Source: Brevibacillus laterosporus
GTDB taxonomy: Bacteria; Bacillota; Bacilli; Brevibacillales; Brevibacillaceae
Length of the DNA: 64,000 nt
Reading direction: 5' to 3'
Assembly: GCF_030489605.1 (NCBI RefSeq)
Contig: NZ_JAUKFY010000004.1
Coordinates: forward strand, 124,001-188,000
Below the pieces are notes generated by a model. The model saw only the letters and a program-made list of their open reading frames with translations, was not told the origin of the DNA and searched no databases. A program made the position numbers and the translations under genes. Of this stretch, positions 23,123-31,486 are shown piece by piece; the stretch's first letter is position 1; each line of letters starts with the position of its first letter.

Positions 23123-25471
23123 ATGACAGATCCAAATTGGAAACAAGAGCAAATACGTGTTAATCAAGTCATTCATGAAATTGATCGCCGGATAAAGCGA
23201 TACGAGGCTGATGTACATGTTCTTCAATCTGATGTGGTTGAGATGCGAAAAACCTTTTGGGACGATGTGACCGTGAATTTAGATGATCCTCATGAGGCCG
23301 TCGAAACCTATGCTACCGTCAAGCAGCAAGCAGAAATATTATCCGAACGTGAACGAACGCATGTGCATACCCAAAATCAATTGCGTACCTTAACACGCTT
23401 ACGCGAATCTCCTTACTTTGGACGAATTGACTTTGTTGATTATGCTTTGCAGAAAAAAGAAGCAGAACGCATCTATATTGGTCTTGCATCTCTTCTTAAC
23501 CAAACAGACGATGAGCTATTAATCTATGACTGGCGTGCCCCTATTGCCAGCCTCTACTATGATTATCCACCTGGAGAGGCCCAATATGACACACCAGACG
23601 GCAGCGTGGCCGGATCACTTGAATTAAAGCGACAGTTTATCATTAAGAACGGTACGATCGAGGGGCTATTTGATACTGGTGTCACTATTGGAGATGAGCT
23701 GTTGCAAGAGGTACTTGGCAAACAAGGAACCAATCAGATGAAGACCATCGTTTCCACCATTCAACGTGAACAAAATCAGATCATCCGCAATGAAAAAAGT
23801 CAGCTATTAGTCGTACAAGGAGCCGCTGGGAGCGGAAAAACCTCCGCTGCTCTCCAACGTATCGCATACTTACTCTACCGCTATCGAGATCGTCTACGTG
23901 CAGATCAAATCGTTTTATTTTCACCGAATCAGATGTTTACTAGCTACATCTCTACCGTGTTGCCAGAGCTTGGCGAAGAGAATATGCAGCAAACAACCTT
24001 CCAGGATTATTTGAGCAAGCATATTGGAAAAGCTTTTACAATAGAAGACCCCTTTTCTCAATTAGAATATGTTCAGACAGCTTCCAAGGAGTCAGATTAT
24101 CAAGCAAGAGCAGAGGCGATTCGCTTCAAGGCTACCTCCGATTTTATACAGCTCATTGAATGCTACGCCCACCGATTAGGCAAGCAGGGTCTTATGTTTC
24201 ATGACCTGTCATTTCAAGGCGACGTGTTAATCAATCAAAAGCAAATTGCAGAAAAATTCTATTCCTTTGATCCTTCTGTATCCATCCCCTTGCGAATCAA
24301 ACAACTAGCTGACTGGTTACTTGCACAAGTAAAACTAACGGCGCGTAAAGAGCAAACGAAGTCTTGGGTCGAGGATGAGCTTGAGCTATTAGATAAGGAT
24401 GATTTTCAACAGGCTTATAACATATTAGCAAAACAAAATCGCTTAAAAGGAAATTCTTTTGACGATCATGAGCAAGAGAAAAAAATACTAGCGCGCATGA
24501 TTGTAAACAAACACTTTAAGCCATTGCGGGCTCGAATCAAACGACTTGGGTTCCTTGATCTTCCTTCCATCTACCAACAGTTGTTTACAACTGCTCTCGA
24601 TACAGAAAGTAATACGATTACTCTTCCCAATCACTGGGAAAAAATTTGTTCCTTGACTCTAGAAAAGATTAGTCATCGTGAGCTTTATTATGAAGACGCT
24701 ACTCCTTATCTCTATCTGCAAGGCTTACTCAAAGGCTTCGGTGTAAATACTCGGGTTTTACATGTTTTCCTAGATGAAGCACAAGATTACTCACCCTTTC
24801 AACTAGCCTTCTTTAGAAAAATGTTTCCCTTCAGTAAAATGACCTTACTTGGAGACTACAATCAAATGATCTTAGCCCATACAGCTTCCACTCACGAATG
24901 GACAGCATTTACGTCCACATTTTCTACTGCCAATAGCGAAATCATTCAACTGACCCGCAGCTACCGTTCTACTCGGCAAATCGTTTTGTTTACACGTGAA
25001 CTTGTTGAAGGTGGCCGAGATATAATTCCTTTCAATCGGGACGGCAGAAAACCTACCCTGACAATAGTGGAAAACATTACCACGCTTGCCTGTGGTATCA
25101 CAAAACGCCTTCAAGAATTACAGCGGACAGGGAACCGCACCATTGCCGTCATCTGTAAAACAATGAAAGAAAGCAAGGAAGCATATGAGCTTCTGCGAGC
25201 AAAGCTATCCGTACGGCTAGTGGAGCAAGACACAGCTAGCTTTGAGCCGGGCGTGCTTGTCGTTCCTGCCGCTCTTTCAAAAGGTGTTGAGTTTGATGCC
25301 GTCCTTATCTACAACGCCTCGGCAGATCAATATGGAAAAGAAAGCGATCGAAAGCTACTGTATACAGCATGTACCCGGGCAATGCACGAACTGCACCTCT
25401 ACTGCCTCCAGGACACTAGTCCATTTATCTCGTCAGTTTCTTCTGAGACGTATGAGCTGCAACAGGAGTAG
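23123..25471 (+). CDS. helD: RNA polymerase recycling motor HelD (UvrD/Rep-like ATPase)
   Basis: 782 residues from ATG 23123; an in-frame TTG at 23108 touches the AAAGGAG site and is less likely. Features: N-terminal coiled coil (1-100) that would enter the RNAP secondary channel; the HelD signature LIYDWRAPIASLYYDYP (about 132-148); Walker A VVQGAAGSGKTSAALQR (about 230); UvrD-type motifs VFLDEAQDYSPFQ and LTRSYRST; and a C-terminal KGVEFDAVLIYNA motif. Length matches B. subtilis HelD (about 774). It removes stalled RNA polymerase from nucleic acid. Monocistronic. Confidence 0.92.
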   Translation: MTDPNWKQEQIRVNQVIHEIDRRIKRYEADVHVLQSDVVEMRKTFWDDVTVNLDDPHEAVETYATVKQQAEILSERERTHVHTQNQLRTLTRLRESPYFGRIDFVDYALQKKEAERIYIGLASLLNQTDDELLIYDWRAPIASLYYDYPPGEAQYDTPDGSVAGSLELKRQFIIKNGTIEGLFDTGVTIGDELLQEVLGKQGTNQMKTIVSTIQREQNQIIRNEKSQLLVVQGAAGSGKTSAALQRIAYLLYRYRDRLRADQIVLFSPNQMFTSYISTVLPELGEENMQQTTFQDYLSKHIGKAFTIEDPFSQLEYVQTASKESDYQARAEAIRFKATSDFIQLIECYAHRLGKQGLMFHDLSFQGDVLINQKQIAEKFYSFDPSVSIPLRIKQLADWLLAQVKLTARKEQTKSWVEDELELLDKDDFQQAYNILAKQNRLKGNSFDDHEQEKKILARMIVNKHFKPLRARIKRLGFLDLPSIYQQLFTTALDTESNTITLPNHWEKICSLTLEKISHRELYYEDATPYLYLQGLLKGFGVNTRVLHVFLDEAQDYSPFQLAFFRKMFPFSKMTLLGDYNQMILAHTASTHEWTAFTSTFSTANSEIIQLTRSYRSTRQIVLFTRELVEGGRDIIPFNRDGRKPTLTIVENITTLACGITKRLQELQRTGNRTIAVICKTMKESKEAYELLRAKLSVRLVEQDTASFEPGVLVVPAALSKGVEFDAVLIYNASADQYGKESDRKLLYTACTRAMHELHLYCLQDTSPFISSVSSETYELQQE

Positions 25472-25498
25472 AAATTCCCTTTTTCAATCTACACAAAA

Positions 25499-25548
25499 AT
25501 CCCGTTCCTCTAAATATGAGCATTACATCATTTTTAGAGGAACGGGAT
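25499..25548. terminator. Bidirectional terminator between helD and the Mo-enzyme operon tail
   Basis: Perfect 16-base arms ATCCCGTTCCTCTAAA (25499-25514) and its complement (25533-25548) between convergent genes. Confidence 0.85.
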
Positions 25549-25564
25549 AAATTTTACCCTTTAT

Positions 25565-25984
25565 CTAAAAGCTATAAGTATCTTTGATAGTAGGCCTGTG
25601 AAACATAATTTGATAGATTAATTCACGCTCATTATCATTTATCTGAAGCATGGTATGTTGTTCATTATTCCTCTGATCAATCTCTCGATCCTTACAGCAT
25701 TCCGGCTTTTCTTGGTTACTCTGTTTCCTCTGTACTGCCAACTGTTTTACGCTGATCCCAACTCCAACCGCAGGAATTGCGATAAACTGACAGGAATTAA
25801 AATATAAACGAACAATGGTATCATTCTCAATCAATTCCCATTTAGCCAAATGACGATGAATCGGAGGTGCCACCTCTTTTTCTGCATCCTCGGCAACATC
25901 AATGATCTGAATCTCCATAGTGCAATTCACAAAATCAGGCAGTATTTTTTGCAATAAAAAAACAGCCTGCTTTTCTGCGTTCAT
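25565..25984 (-). CDS. Hypothetical protein at the 3' end of the molybdoenzyme operon
   Basis: 139 residues from ATG 25984 (AAAGGAGG with 7-base spacing; GTG 25990 is an alternative). No signal peptide or membrane helix. A beta-rich middle part (ENDTIVRLYFNSCQFIAIPAVGVG) is followed by a very polar segment with CCKDRE and a run of Q/N/E residues. Not recognised. It lies 28 bases after the small membrane gene and probably belongs to the operon beginning at 30497, so an accessory role in that redox complex is possible. Confidence 0.55.
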   Translation of the reverse strand: MNAEKQAVFLLQKILPDFVNCTMEIQIIDVAEDAEKEVAPPIHRHLAKWELIENDTIVRLYFNSCQFIAIPAVGVGISVKQLAVQRKQSNQEKPECCKDREIDQRNNEQHTMLQINDNERELIYQIMFHRPTIKDTYSF

Positions 25985-26012
25985 CGTCACTCCTCCTTTC
26001 TAATCGTCCTTC

Positions 26013-26198
26013 CTATCGGCGTTTATCAAGTGCATAGATAAAGAAAGCCACCGGTACACAAATGATAGCCAGACCGCTGTATAACAACACCGCCATAAAA
26101 CGCTGGGCATAAAACATATCGACGCACAATTGCACAAACGTGATACTCGCCAACAAAAGCAAGCTCATGCAAACAACTCTCCAGTGGCTAGATTTCAT
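26013..26198 (-). CDS. Small two-helix membrane protein in the molybdoenzyme operon
   Basis: 61 residues with two hydrophobic segments (about 9-27 and 33-55) joined by a short loop and ended by DKRR. ATG follows AGGAGTG and overlaps the Rieske gene by 11 bases, so translation is coupled. It could be a membrane anchor or small subunit for the Rieske protein. No family recognised. Confidence 0.6.
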   Translation of the reverse strand: MKSSHWRVVCMSLLLLASITFVQLCVDMFYAQRFMAVLLYSGLAIICVPVAFFIYALDKRR

Positions 26199-26718
26199 AT
26201 GGCTTCACTCCTGTCGCATAAATGGCTCCACCTTCGATTTTGAGCTTAATTTCCGGTAAAGCACGTTTAGGTGGGCCAGCGATCGGATCTCCTGTCATAA
26301 TGCTAAATTTACCATGATGGCACGGACATAATAACTCTTGTTGCTCCTTATTCCAAAACACAGGGCATTTCAAATGAGGGCAGGAATTCTGATAAGCTCT
26401 ATATTCGTCCTTCCCTATACGTACTAGCAATGCTGGATCATGCTTGCTCGGATAAGCAAAATTGACTGCTTCCCCGATCCCGATTTGAGCTATATCCGCT
26501 ATTTTTAGCAGGTTATCTTCCTGCTTAGGTGCAAGCCCCAGTAGCTCACGGGCAGCCAATGTTCCCCAGGGCAATGAAGCTACGGCAAATACTCCTACAG
26601 CGCCTGCCATCGTTTTCATGAATCCGCGCCGATCCAGCTTGCGTTCATTATCTCGATGAATATTATGTGTATAGTTATCATCCTGCTTCGGAACTATCAT
26701 TTTTCGTTTATTTTCCAT
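26188..26718 (-). CDS. Tat-exported Rieske [2Fe-2S] protein
   Basis: 176 residues from ATG 26718. The N-terminal twin-arginine motif LDRRGFMKTMAG is followed by a hydrophobic stretch, so the domain is expected outside the membrane, probably anchored by the uncleaved signal. The cluster motifs CPHLKCPV and CPCHHGKF supply two Cys and two His ligands. GPPKRALPE follows as in Rieske ferredoxin-like proteins. It lies between the ferredoxin gene and a small membrane protein gene. It probably passes electrons from quinol or an external carrier, but the acceptor is unclear. Confidence 0.88.
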   Translation of the reverse strand: MENKRKMIVPKQDDNYTHNIHRDNERKLDRRGFMKTMAGAVGVFAVASLPWGTLAARELLGLAPKQEDNLLKIADIAQIGIGEAVNFAYPSKHDPALLVRIGKDEYRAYQNSCPHLKCPVFWNKEQQELLCPCHHGKFSIMTGDPIAGPPKRALPEIKLKIEGGAIYATGVKPYEI

Positions 26719-26736
26719 ATCGTTTGACACCCTCCC

Positions 26737-27303
26737 TTAGAATAGCTTCTGTTTTCCTTGTAAGATGCCAGGCAGACTGATCTTGACATTCGTTTCCCCT
26801 TCTAAGGCCCCAAGCATGCTGGCTGTCCATTTACCGTTGGCCAGCTTTACCTGAGACTCCTTCTGGGCCAGCTCTTCTTCTGTTAGCCATTGCAATGTAT
26901 TGGTAGGACAAACAGAAGCACACATAGGAGGAATCCCGTCCTTTGATCGATCGTAGCAAAGATCGCATTTGTACATCAGGTTCTGTTCTTCATCAAATTT
27001 GGGGATACCATACGGACAAGCAATCGTACAGTTTTGACAGCCTATGCATTTTTCTACTAGAGCTGATAAAACCGCTCCATTATCGGCTATCTGAATCGCC
27101 TGAGCAGGACAACTTCTGGCACAAGCCGGATTTACACAATGCAGGCACATTAGCGGGATCGTCTGACGACTGACAAACGGGTCGGTCTCCAACACATAGT
27201 TGCGATTGCGCATATCATGGCCACCACACTGCGTACAGGCCGCTAGACAGCTCCGGCACCCGATGCAATTTTCCATTTCAATATATAAAGTGTGCTTAGC
27301 CAT
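26737..27303 (-). CDS. Four-cluster [4Fe-4S] ferredoxin subunit (DmsB/PhsB type)
   Basis: 188 residues with four cysteine groups: CIGCRSCLAAC, CLHCVNPACARSC, CIGCQNCTIACPYG and CDLCYDRSK...CASVC. This is the classic electron-transfer subunit of the molybdopterin oxidoreductase family. It starts 1 base after the catalytic-subunit stop region, with a GGGAGGG site. It would wire the molybdoenzyme to the membrane subunit. No signal peptide, so it is cytoplasmic. Confidence 0.92.
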   Translation of the reverse strand: MAKHTLYIEMENCIGCRSCLAACTQCGGHDMRNRNYVLETDPFVSRQTIPLMCLHCVNPACARSCPAQAIQIADNGAVLSALVEKCIGCQNCTIACPYGIPKFDEEQNLMYKCDLCYDRSKDGIPPMCASVCPTNTLQWLTEEELAQKESQVKLANGKWTASMLGALEGETNVKISLPGILQGKQKLF

Positions 27304-27304
27304 G

Positions 27305-29470
27305 TCATTTCCCTCCCTTGTCTAGCTTGACGATCTCGGCTGCACATGCCTTAAATTCTGGCATCCGGCTGTAAGGATCAAGCGCTGGATTCGTAAGCAG
27401 ATTAATCGATTCGTCCTTTCCCCAATGGTAGGGTACAAAAACAGTATCAGGGCGAATCGCTTCGATAATTTTTACCTTGTACTTCGCTTGACCGCGGCGG
27501 GTTTTTAATACAACAACCTCATCATGCTTGATGCCATATGCCTCTGCTGTTTCAGGATGAACCTCTAGCAATGGATCAGGATACATTTCTTTCAAAAAAG
27601 GAATCCGGCGGGTCTGATTACCAGAAAGATAATGAAAGACTACACGCCCCGTTGTTAAGCGCAAAGGATATTCCTTGCATGGCTCTTCTGCTGGCGGGCG
27701 ATAAGGCAGGGCACAAATCTTCGCCTTGCCATCAGGATGATAAAATTGTTTGTCTAAAAATAAATGCGGCTGTCCTTGATCTTCATCTGATGTACAGGGC
27801 CAAAAAACGCCATTTTTTTGTTCAATTTTTTCATACGTAATGCCCGAATAATCTGCAACAGCCCCCCGAGACAGCTCCGTCAGCTCAGTAAATATATCGC
27901 GTGGAGATTGTAAATGCCCAAAATATTCTCCCCGTCCCATACGTTTGGCAATTTCAACTTGAATCCACCAGTCAGGCTTAGATTCCGCATACCAGTCTTG
28001 AGCTTGTTTGTGACGAATTACACGTCCTTCAAGATTAGTGGTTGTGCCCTCATCCTCTGCCCATGTTGTCGTTGGTAAAATCACATCTGCATATTCAGCC
28101 GATTCCGATAAATAAAAATCCACACAAACCATAAAATCAAGTTCCTTAAGCGCTGACCGTACATGATTCTGGTTAGGCGCACTTACTGCGGGATTAGAAC
28201 ATAACAAATATAGAGAACGGATGGTTTTATCCAGCATCAGTTGGAACATTTCGTAGGCAGATACCCCTTTTTTCGGCATCTCACAAACAGGTACTCCCCA
28301 ACGCTCTGCTACTAGCTTTACATCCTCGGGATTATCCATTTTACGATAGCCCGGTAATTGGTCCGCTTTCTGTCCGTGTTCACGTCCACCTTGTCCGTTT
28401 CCTTGGCCTGTTAATGTTGCTACCCCTGATTTGGGACGTCCAATTTTTCCTGTTACTAAAGCCATATTTGTATACGCTGATACGTTATCTGTTCCTTTCG
28501 ATTGCTGTTCCACACCCCGACAGAACATAACGATCGCATTTGGAGCTTTCCCATAAATCTCGGCAGCACGAATGATTTTCTGTATGCCACATCCTGTAAT
28601 CTCACTCACATATTCTGGTGTAAAGTCCTTTACCAATTCCTTTGTTTCCTCAAAACCATTTGTGTGGTTTTTCACAAATTCTTCATCGACATATCCTTTT
28701 TCAATCAACAGATGAACAATTCCATTTGCTAAGGCTAAATCAGTCCCCGGACGAATATCTAAATGAATGTCGGCTCGGCGTGCCAACGGTGTTTCGCGTG
28801 GATCGACGACAATTAGGTATCCCCCTCGATTCTGAACCTCCCAAATACGAAACATGCTCGTAGGATGGCACTCCGCTGCATTTGATCCCGTGATAAACAA
28901 ACAATCCGTCTGATGAATATCTGTCCATGGAATCGTGGAGCCTCGATCAATTCCCAGGCTGCGATTTAAGCCTGCAGCCGCTGATGACATGCAAAAGCGA
29001 CCATTGTAGTCAATATAGCGTGTTTGTAAAGCAATCCGAGCAAATTTCCCGGTTAAATAGCATTTTTCATTGGTCATGGAAACTCCAGAGTAAACGGACA
29101 AAGTATCCTTTCCATGCTTTTCTTGCAGTTCCTGATACTGCCGGACAATAAGGTCTAAGGCTTCGTCCCAGCTAGCTTCCCGAAAGCCTTCTGATGTTCC
29201 TTTTAACGCTGCATTATCACGAATTAACGGACGTTTTATCCGATCAGGATGATTCACCTGCTGATAAGCTGTTGTTCCTTTAGGACACAGCTTGCCTAGA
29301 TTAACGGGAAAATCATAGCGAGGTTCGACCCCGATGATCTTGTTAGAGGCAATGTCCACTCTTAATTTCATGCCACATTGCATGCCGCAATAGCTGCAGT
29401 GAGTATCAACAAGCCTTTCACCTGGATGAATTTTGTTGGGAATCTGCTTTTGAAATTTATCCGTTGGCAT
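27305..29470 (-). CDS. Molybdopterin oxidoreductase, NasC-like (nitrate-reductase-type) catalytic subunit
   Basis: 721 residues. [4Fe-4S] motif CSYCGMQCGMKL with a distal Cys in LGKLCPKG; IDYNGRFCMSSAAAG contains the Cys expected to bind Mo in NasC/NapA-type enzymes; TGQGNGQGGREHGQKADQLPGYR (quoted in part: GQGGREHGQKADQLPG) and SRGAVADYSGITYE closely resemble Bacillus NasC. No Tat signal, so it is cytoplasmic. Formate dehydrogenase-like enzymes are a related alternative, but the Cys rather than selenocysteine, the NasC-type motifs and NarK nearby favour nitrate. The assimilatory partner NasB is absent; redox partners here look respiratory. Confidence 0.82.
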   Translation of the reverse strand: MPTDKFQKQIPNKIHPGERLVDTHCSYCGMQCGMKLRVDIASNKIIGVEPRYDFPVNLGKLCPKGTTAYQQVNHPDRIKRPLIRDNAALKGTSEGFREASWDEALDLIVRQYQELQEKHGKDTLSVYSGVSMTNEKCYLTGKFARIALQTRYIDYNGRFCMSSAAAGLNRSLGIDRGSTIPWTDIHQTDCLFITGSNAAECHPTSMFRIWEVQNRGGYLIVVDPRETPLARRADIHLDIRPGTDLALANGIVHLLIEKGYVDEEFVKNHTNGFEETKELVKDFTPEYVSEITGCGIQKIIRAAEIYGKAPNAIVMFCRGVEQQSKGTDNVSAYTNMALVTGKIGRPKSGVATLTGQGNGQGGREHGQKADQLPGYRKMDNPEDVKLVAERWGVPVCEMPKKGVSAYEMFQLMLDKTIRSLYLLCSNPAVSAPNQNHVRSALKELDFMVCVDFYLSESAEYADVILPTTTWAEDEGTTTNLEGRVIRHKQAQDWYAESKPDWWIQVEIAKRMGRGEYFGHLQSPRDIFTELTELSRGAVADYSGITYEKIEQKNGVFWPCTSDEDQGQPHLFLDKQFYHPDGKAKICALPYRPPAEEPCKEYPLRLTTGRVVFHYLSGNQTRRIPFLKEMYPDPLLEVHPETAEAYGIKHDEVVVLKTRRGQAKYKVKIIEAIRPDTVFVPYHWGKDESINLLTNPALDPYSRMPEFKACAAEIVKLDKGGK

Positions 29471-30497
29471 GCTGGTTGCCCTCCTCCTTCAAAGTGTGGT
29501 GTGTTGGTTTGCCTGTAAAGCGAAACATCCGATATTTTCGGCGACATGGCAGGCAGAGCTCTGCTAAGTGAAAGCCTTCCTGCATTTCAAATGCGATTTG
29601 ATTTTTTTGTAGCACCTCGATAACGTCGTTGGATTGCTCTACGGAGACGAATTCTGCCCCGCATAGCTTACAGGCTTTCATCGATTGTTCGCTGTAATGA
29701 AGCCGATAATTGCGTGCAAACACACTCATTGGACGGAATGGAATATGCGCAAGCTTACCAAACGGCAGATAAATTAATGTAATAATGACAAAGAACTGAT
29801 GGATCATTTTTAATACGGGATGGCCAAAGCCAGCCAAAAAGACATTAGACGCAGTTAAGAATAGACCTGTGATACTAATGGCCATTAATAAATACAGCGG
29901 TAAAAAATCATAAACAAAGCTTTGTTCCGCACGAGCTTGCATATCCTTACACCGTCGATACAAGGCCATTGAAACCCCAGCAATCACCATAAAAGCGCTA
30001 ATGTTTAAAGCATTATAAAAACAATAAGCTAAGATTCCATCTGCCTGAATCGTCATTAAATCCATTCCCATAAATACAACCGTGTACATTCCGTTCACCG
30101 GCATTGTAAAGTACATCCAGCCAAAAACAAGCGGGAAGGTTACGAAAGCGGCAAGCATACAGCCCCATCCTATCAGGATATGCTGGGTCCAGCGATACCA
30201 ATGGCGATTCCAGATGAAGCGATACGTTACCAGTTGTTCTGTAGCTGTTTTAGGGCTATTTTTACGAAAAAGTAATTTTATCCCCTTTTTAATGATAAGC
30301 TTAGTAGGTGGACGTTCTGCCCACGCGCCAAATCGATATAAAAATCCGCCAATAAACACTATTGTGCCAACCATATACCCATATAAGGCTAAATCCATAT
30401 GTGTAAATGATCTTGAGCCTACATATGATATGAAAAACAGTACCAAGATAATGCAAAAGGCTCTCTTGGCAAATTTGGATGCAAAAGCACGATCCAT
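29457..30497 (-). CDS. Polytopic membrane subunit with C-terminal Cys-pair motif
   Basis: 346 residues. Two N-terminal helices, a basic loop, then about five more helices containing several histidines (WNRHWYRWTQHILIGW, MIHQFFVIITL) that could hold heme b, as in NarI/DsrM-like quinol-oxidising subunits. The soluble tail has CKLCGAEF and CLPCRRKYR, two CxxC pairs of zinc-ribbon or rubredoxin type. First gene of the operon; it overlaps the catalytic-subunit gene by 14 bases. Heme binding and quinol oxidation are inferred. Confidence 0.65.
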   Translation of the reverse strand: MDRAFASKFAKRAFCIILVLFFISYVGSRSFTHMDLALYGYMVGTIVFIGGFLYRFGAWAERPPTKLIIKKGIKLLFRKNSPKTATEQLVTYRFIWNRHWYRWTQHILIGWGCMLAAFVTFPLVFGWMYFTMPVNGMYTVVFMGMDLMTIQADGILAYCFYNALNISAFMVIAGVSMALYRRCKDMQARAEQSFVYDFLPLYLLMAISITGLFLTASNVFLAGFGHPVLKMIHQFFVIITLIYLPFGKLAHIPFRPMSVFARNYRLHYSEQSMKACKLCGAEFVSVEQSNDVIEVLQKNQIAFEMQEGFHLAELCLPCRRKYRMFRFTGKPTHHTLKEEGNQHANG

Positions 30498-30596
30498 GAT
30501 CTACTACCCCCCTGGAATTTTTCTTTTTTCTTGCCCTATTTTTTCTTTTTTAGGTAATGATCGATTGTCATTGTACTTAATTCATTTCTTGCTCAT

Positions 30597-30612
30597 TGTG
30601 ATGAGCATCACT
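30597..30612. promoter_or_regulatory. Fnr box between the molybdoenzyme operon and fnr
   Basis: TGTGA-TGAGCA-TCACT, one base from the ideal TGTGA-N6-TCACA. It is about 100 bases upstream of each divergent start, so it could serve both directions. Confidence 0.7.
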
Positions 30613-30719
30613 TATTCCTGCACAAATTTTTAACATTATGAAATAGTGCCTTTCATTTCTAGTTATTGATCGCTATAATAAAACGCGAAGAATACGTCAA
30701 TTTGCATGGAGGTCTCGTT

Positions 30720-31427
30720 GTGGGCAATCAAGGATTTACATTCATTCAACAAGTCTCCCCTGACTTTACCCGGCATCTAAAAGAGATTTCTATTTCTAAA
30801 AAATTTGCTGCTGGCTCCGTGCTTTTTATGGATGGAGACAAGGCTGATCATTTATACCTGATTGAATCCGGACAATTGAAACTGACCAAGACGACGACGG
30901 ACGGAAAAGAATTAACTCTGCAAGTCTTCAGCAATGGAGAACTAGTAGGTGTGCCCGGATTGTTCGAAGAGAACTTAAGCTACAACACTACCGCCAGCAT
31001 GTTGCAAGCGGGTGAAGTCAACATTATTCCCCGCCAATCCTTAGAACGCCTTCTCTTAAAGAATGGGATATTCTGTGCTGAATTTTTGCGGTGGATGGGT
31101 ATCATGAATCGCCGCATCCAATCCAAATTCCGTGATTTGTTGTTAAATGGCAAAATCGGAGCACTATACTCCACGCTTATCCGGCTGAGTAACAGCTACG
31201 GAGAACCACATGAAAAAGGGATTTATATCACGCTTGCTCTCACCAATCGAGATTTGGCTCAATTTATTGGGCTAACCAGAGAAAGTGTAAACCGCATGCT
31301 GTCTGATTTAAAGAAACAAGATGTTATCGAGCAAAATTCCCAAGGAAATATTTTAATTAAGGATCTTTCCTTTTTAAAAGATGCCATCTGCTGCGATGAT
31401 TGTCCCAATGAAATATGTCAGATTTAA
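30720..31427 (+). CDS. fnr: Anaerobic regulator Fnr (B. subtilis type, C-terminal Fe-S site)
   Basis: 235 residues from GTG 30720 (GGAGG, 7-base spacing); earlier in-frame codons lack a site. An N-terminal cyclic-nucleotide-like domain (about 10-125) is followed by a crp-type HTH with LTNRDLAQFIGLTRESVNRML (quoted in part: IGLTRESVNRML). The C-terminal cysteines AICCDDCPNEIC match the arrangement that binds the [4Fe-4S] cluster in B. subtilis Fnr, unlike the N-terminal cluster of E. coli FNR. It should activate the flanking anaerobic genes through TGTGA-N6-TCACA sites. Confidence 0.9.
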   Translation: MGNQGFTFIQQVSPDFTRHLKEISISKKFAAGSVLFMDGDKADHLYLIESGQLKLTKTTTDGKELTLQVFSNGELVGVPGLFEENLSYNTTASMLQAGEVNIIPRQSLERLLLKNGIFCAEFLRWMGIMNRRIQSKFRDLLLNGKIGALYSTLIRLSNSYGEPHEKGIYITLALTNRDLAQFIGLTRESVNRMLSDLKKQDVIEQNSQGNILIKDLSFLKDAICCDDCPNEICQI

Positions 31428-31430
31428 AAG

Positions 31431-31464
31431 AGAGTCTTGGTCACTGGCAACCAAGACTCTTTTG
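31431..31464. terminator. Bidirectional terminator between fnr and narK
   Basis: AGAGTCTTGG and CCAAGACTCT arms with A tract before and T tract after, between convergent genes. Confidence 0.85.
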
Positions 31465-31486
31465 TTGAATCAAGCAGGGTTATACT

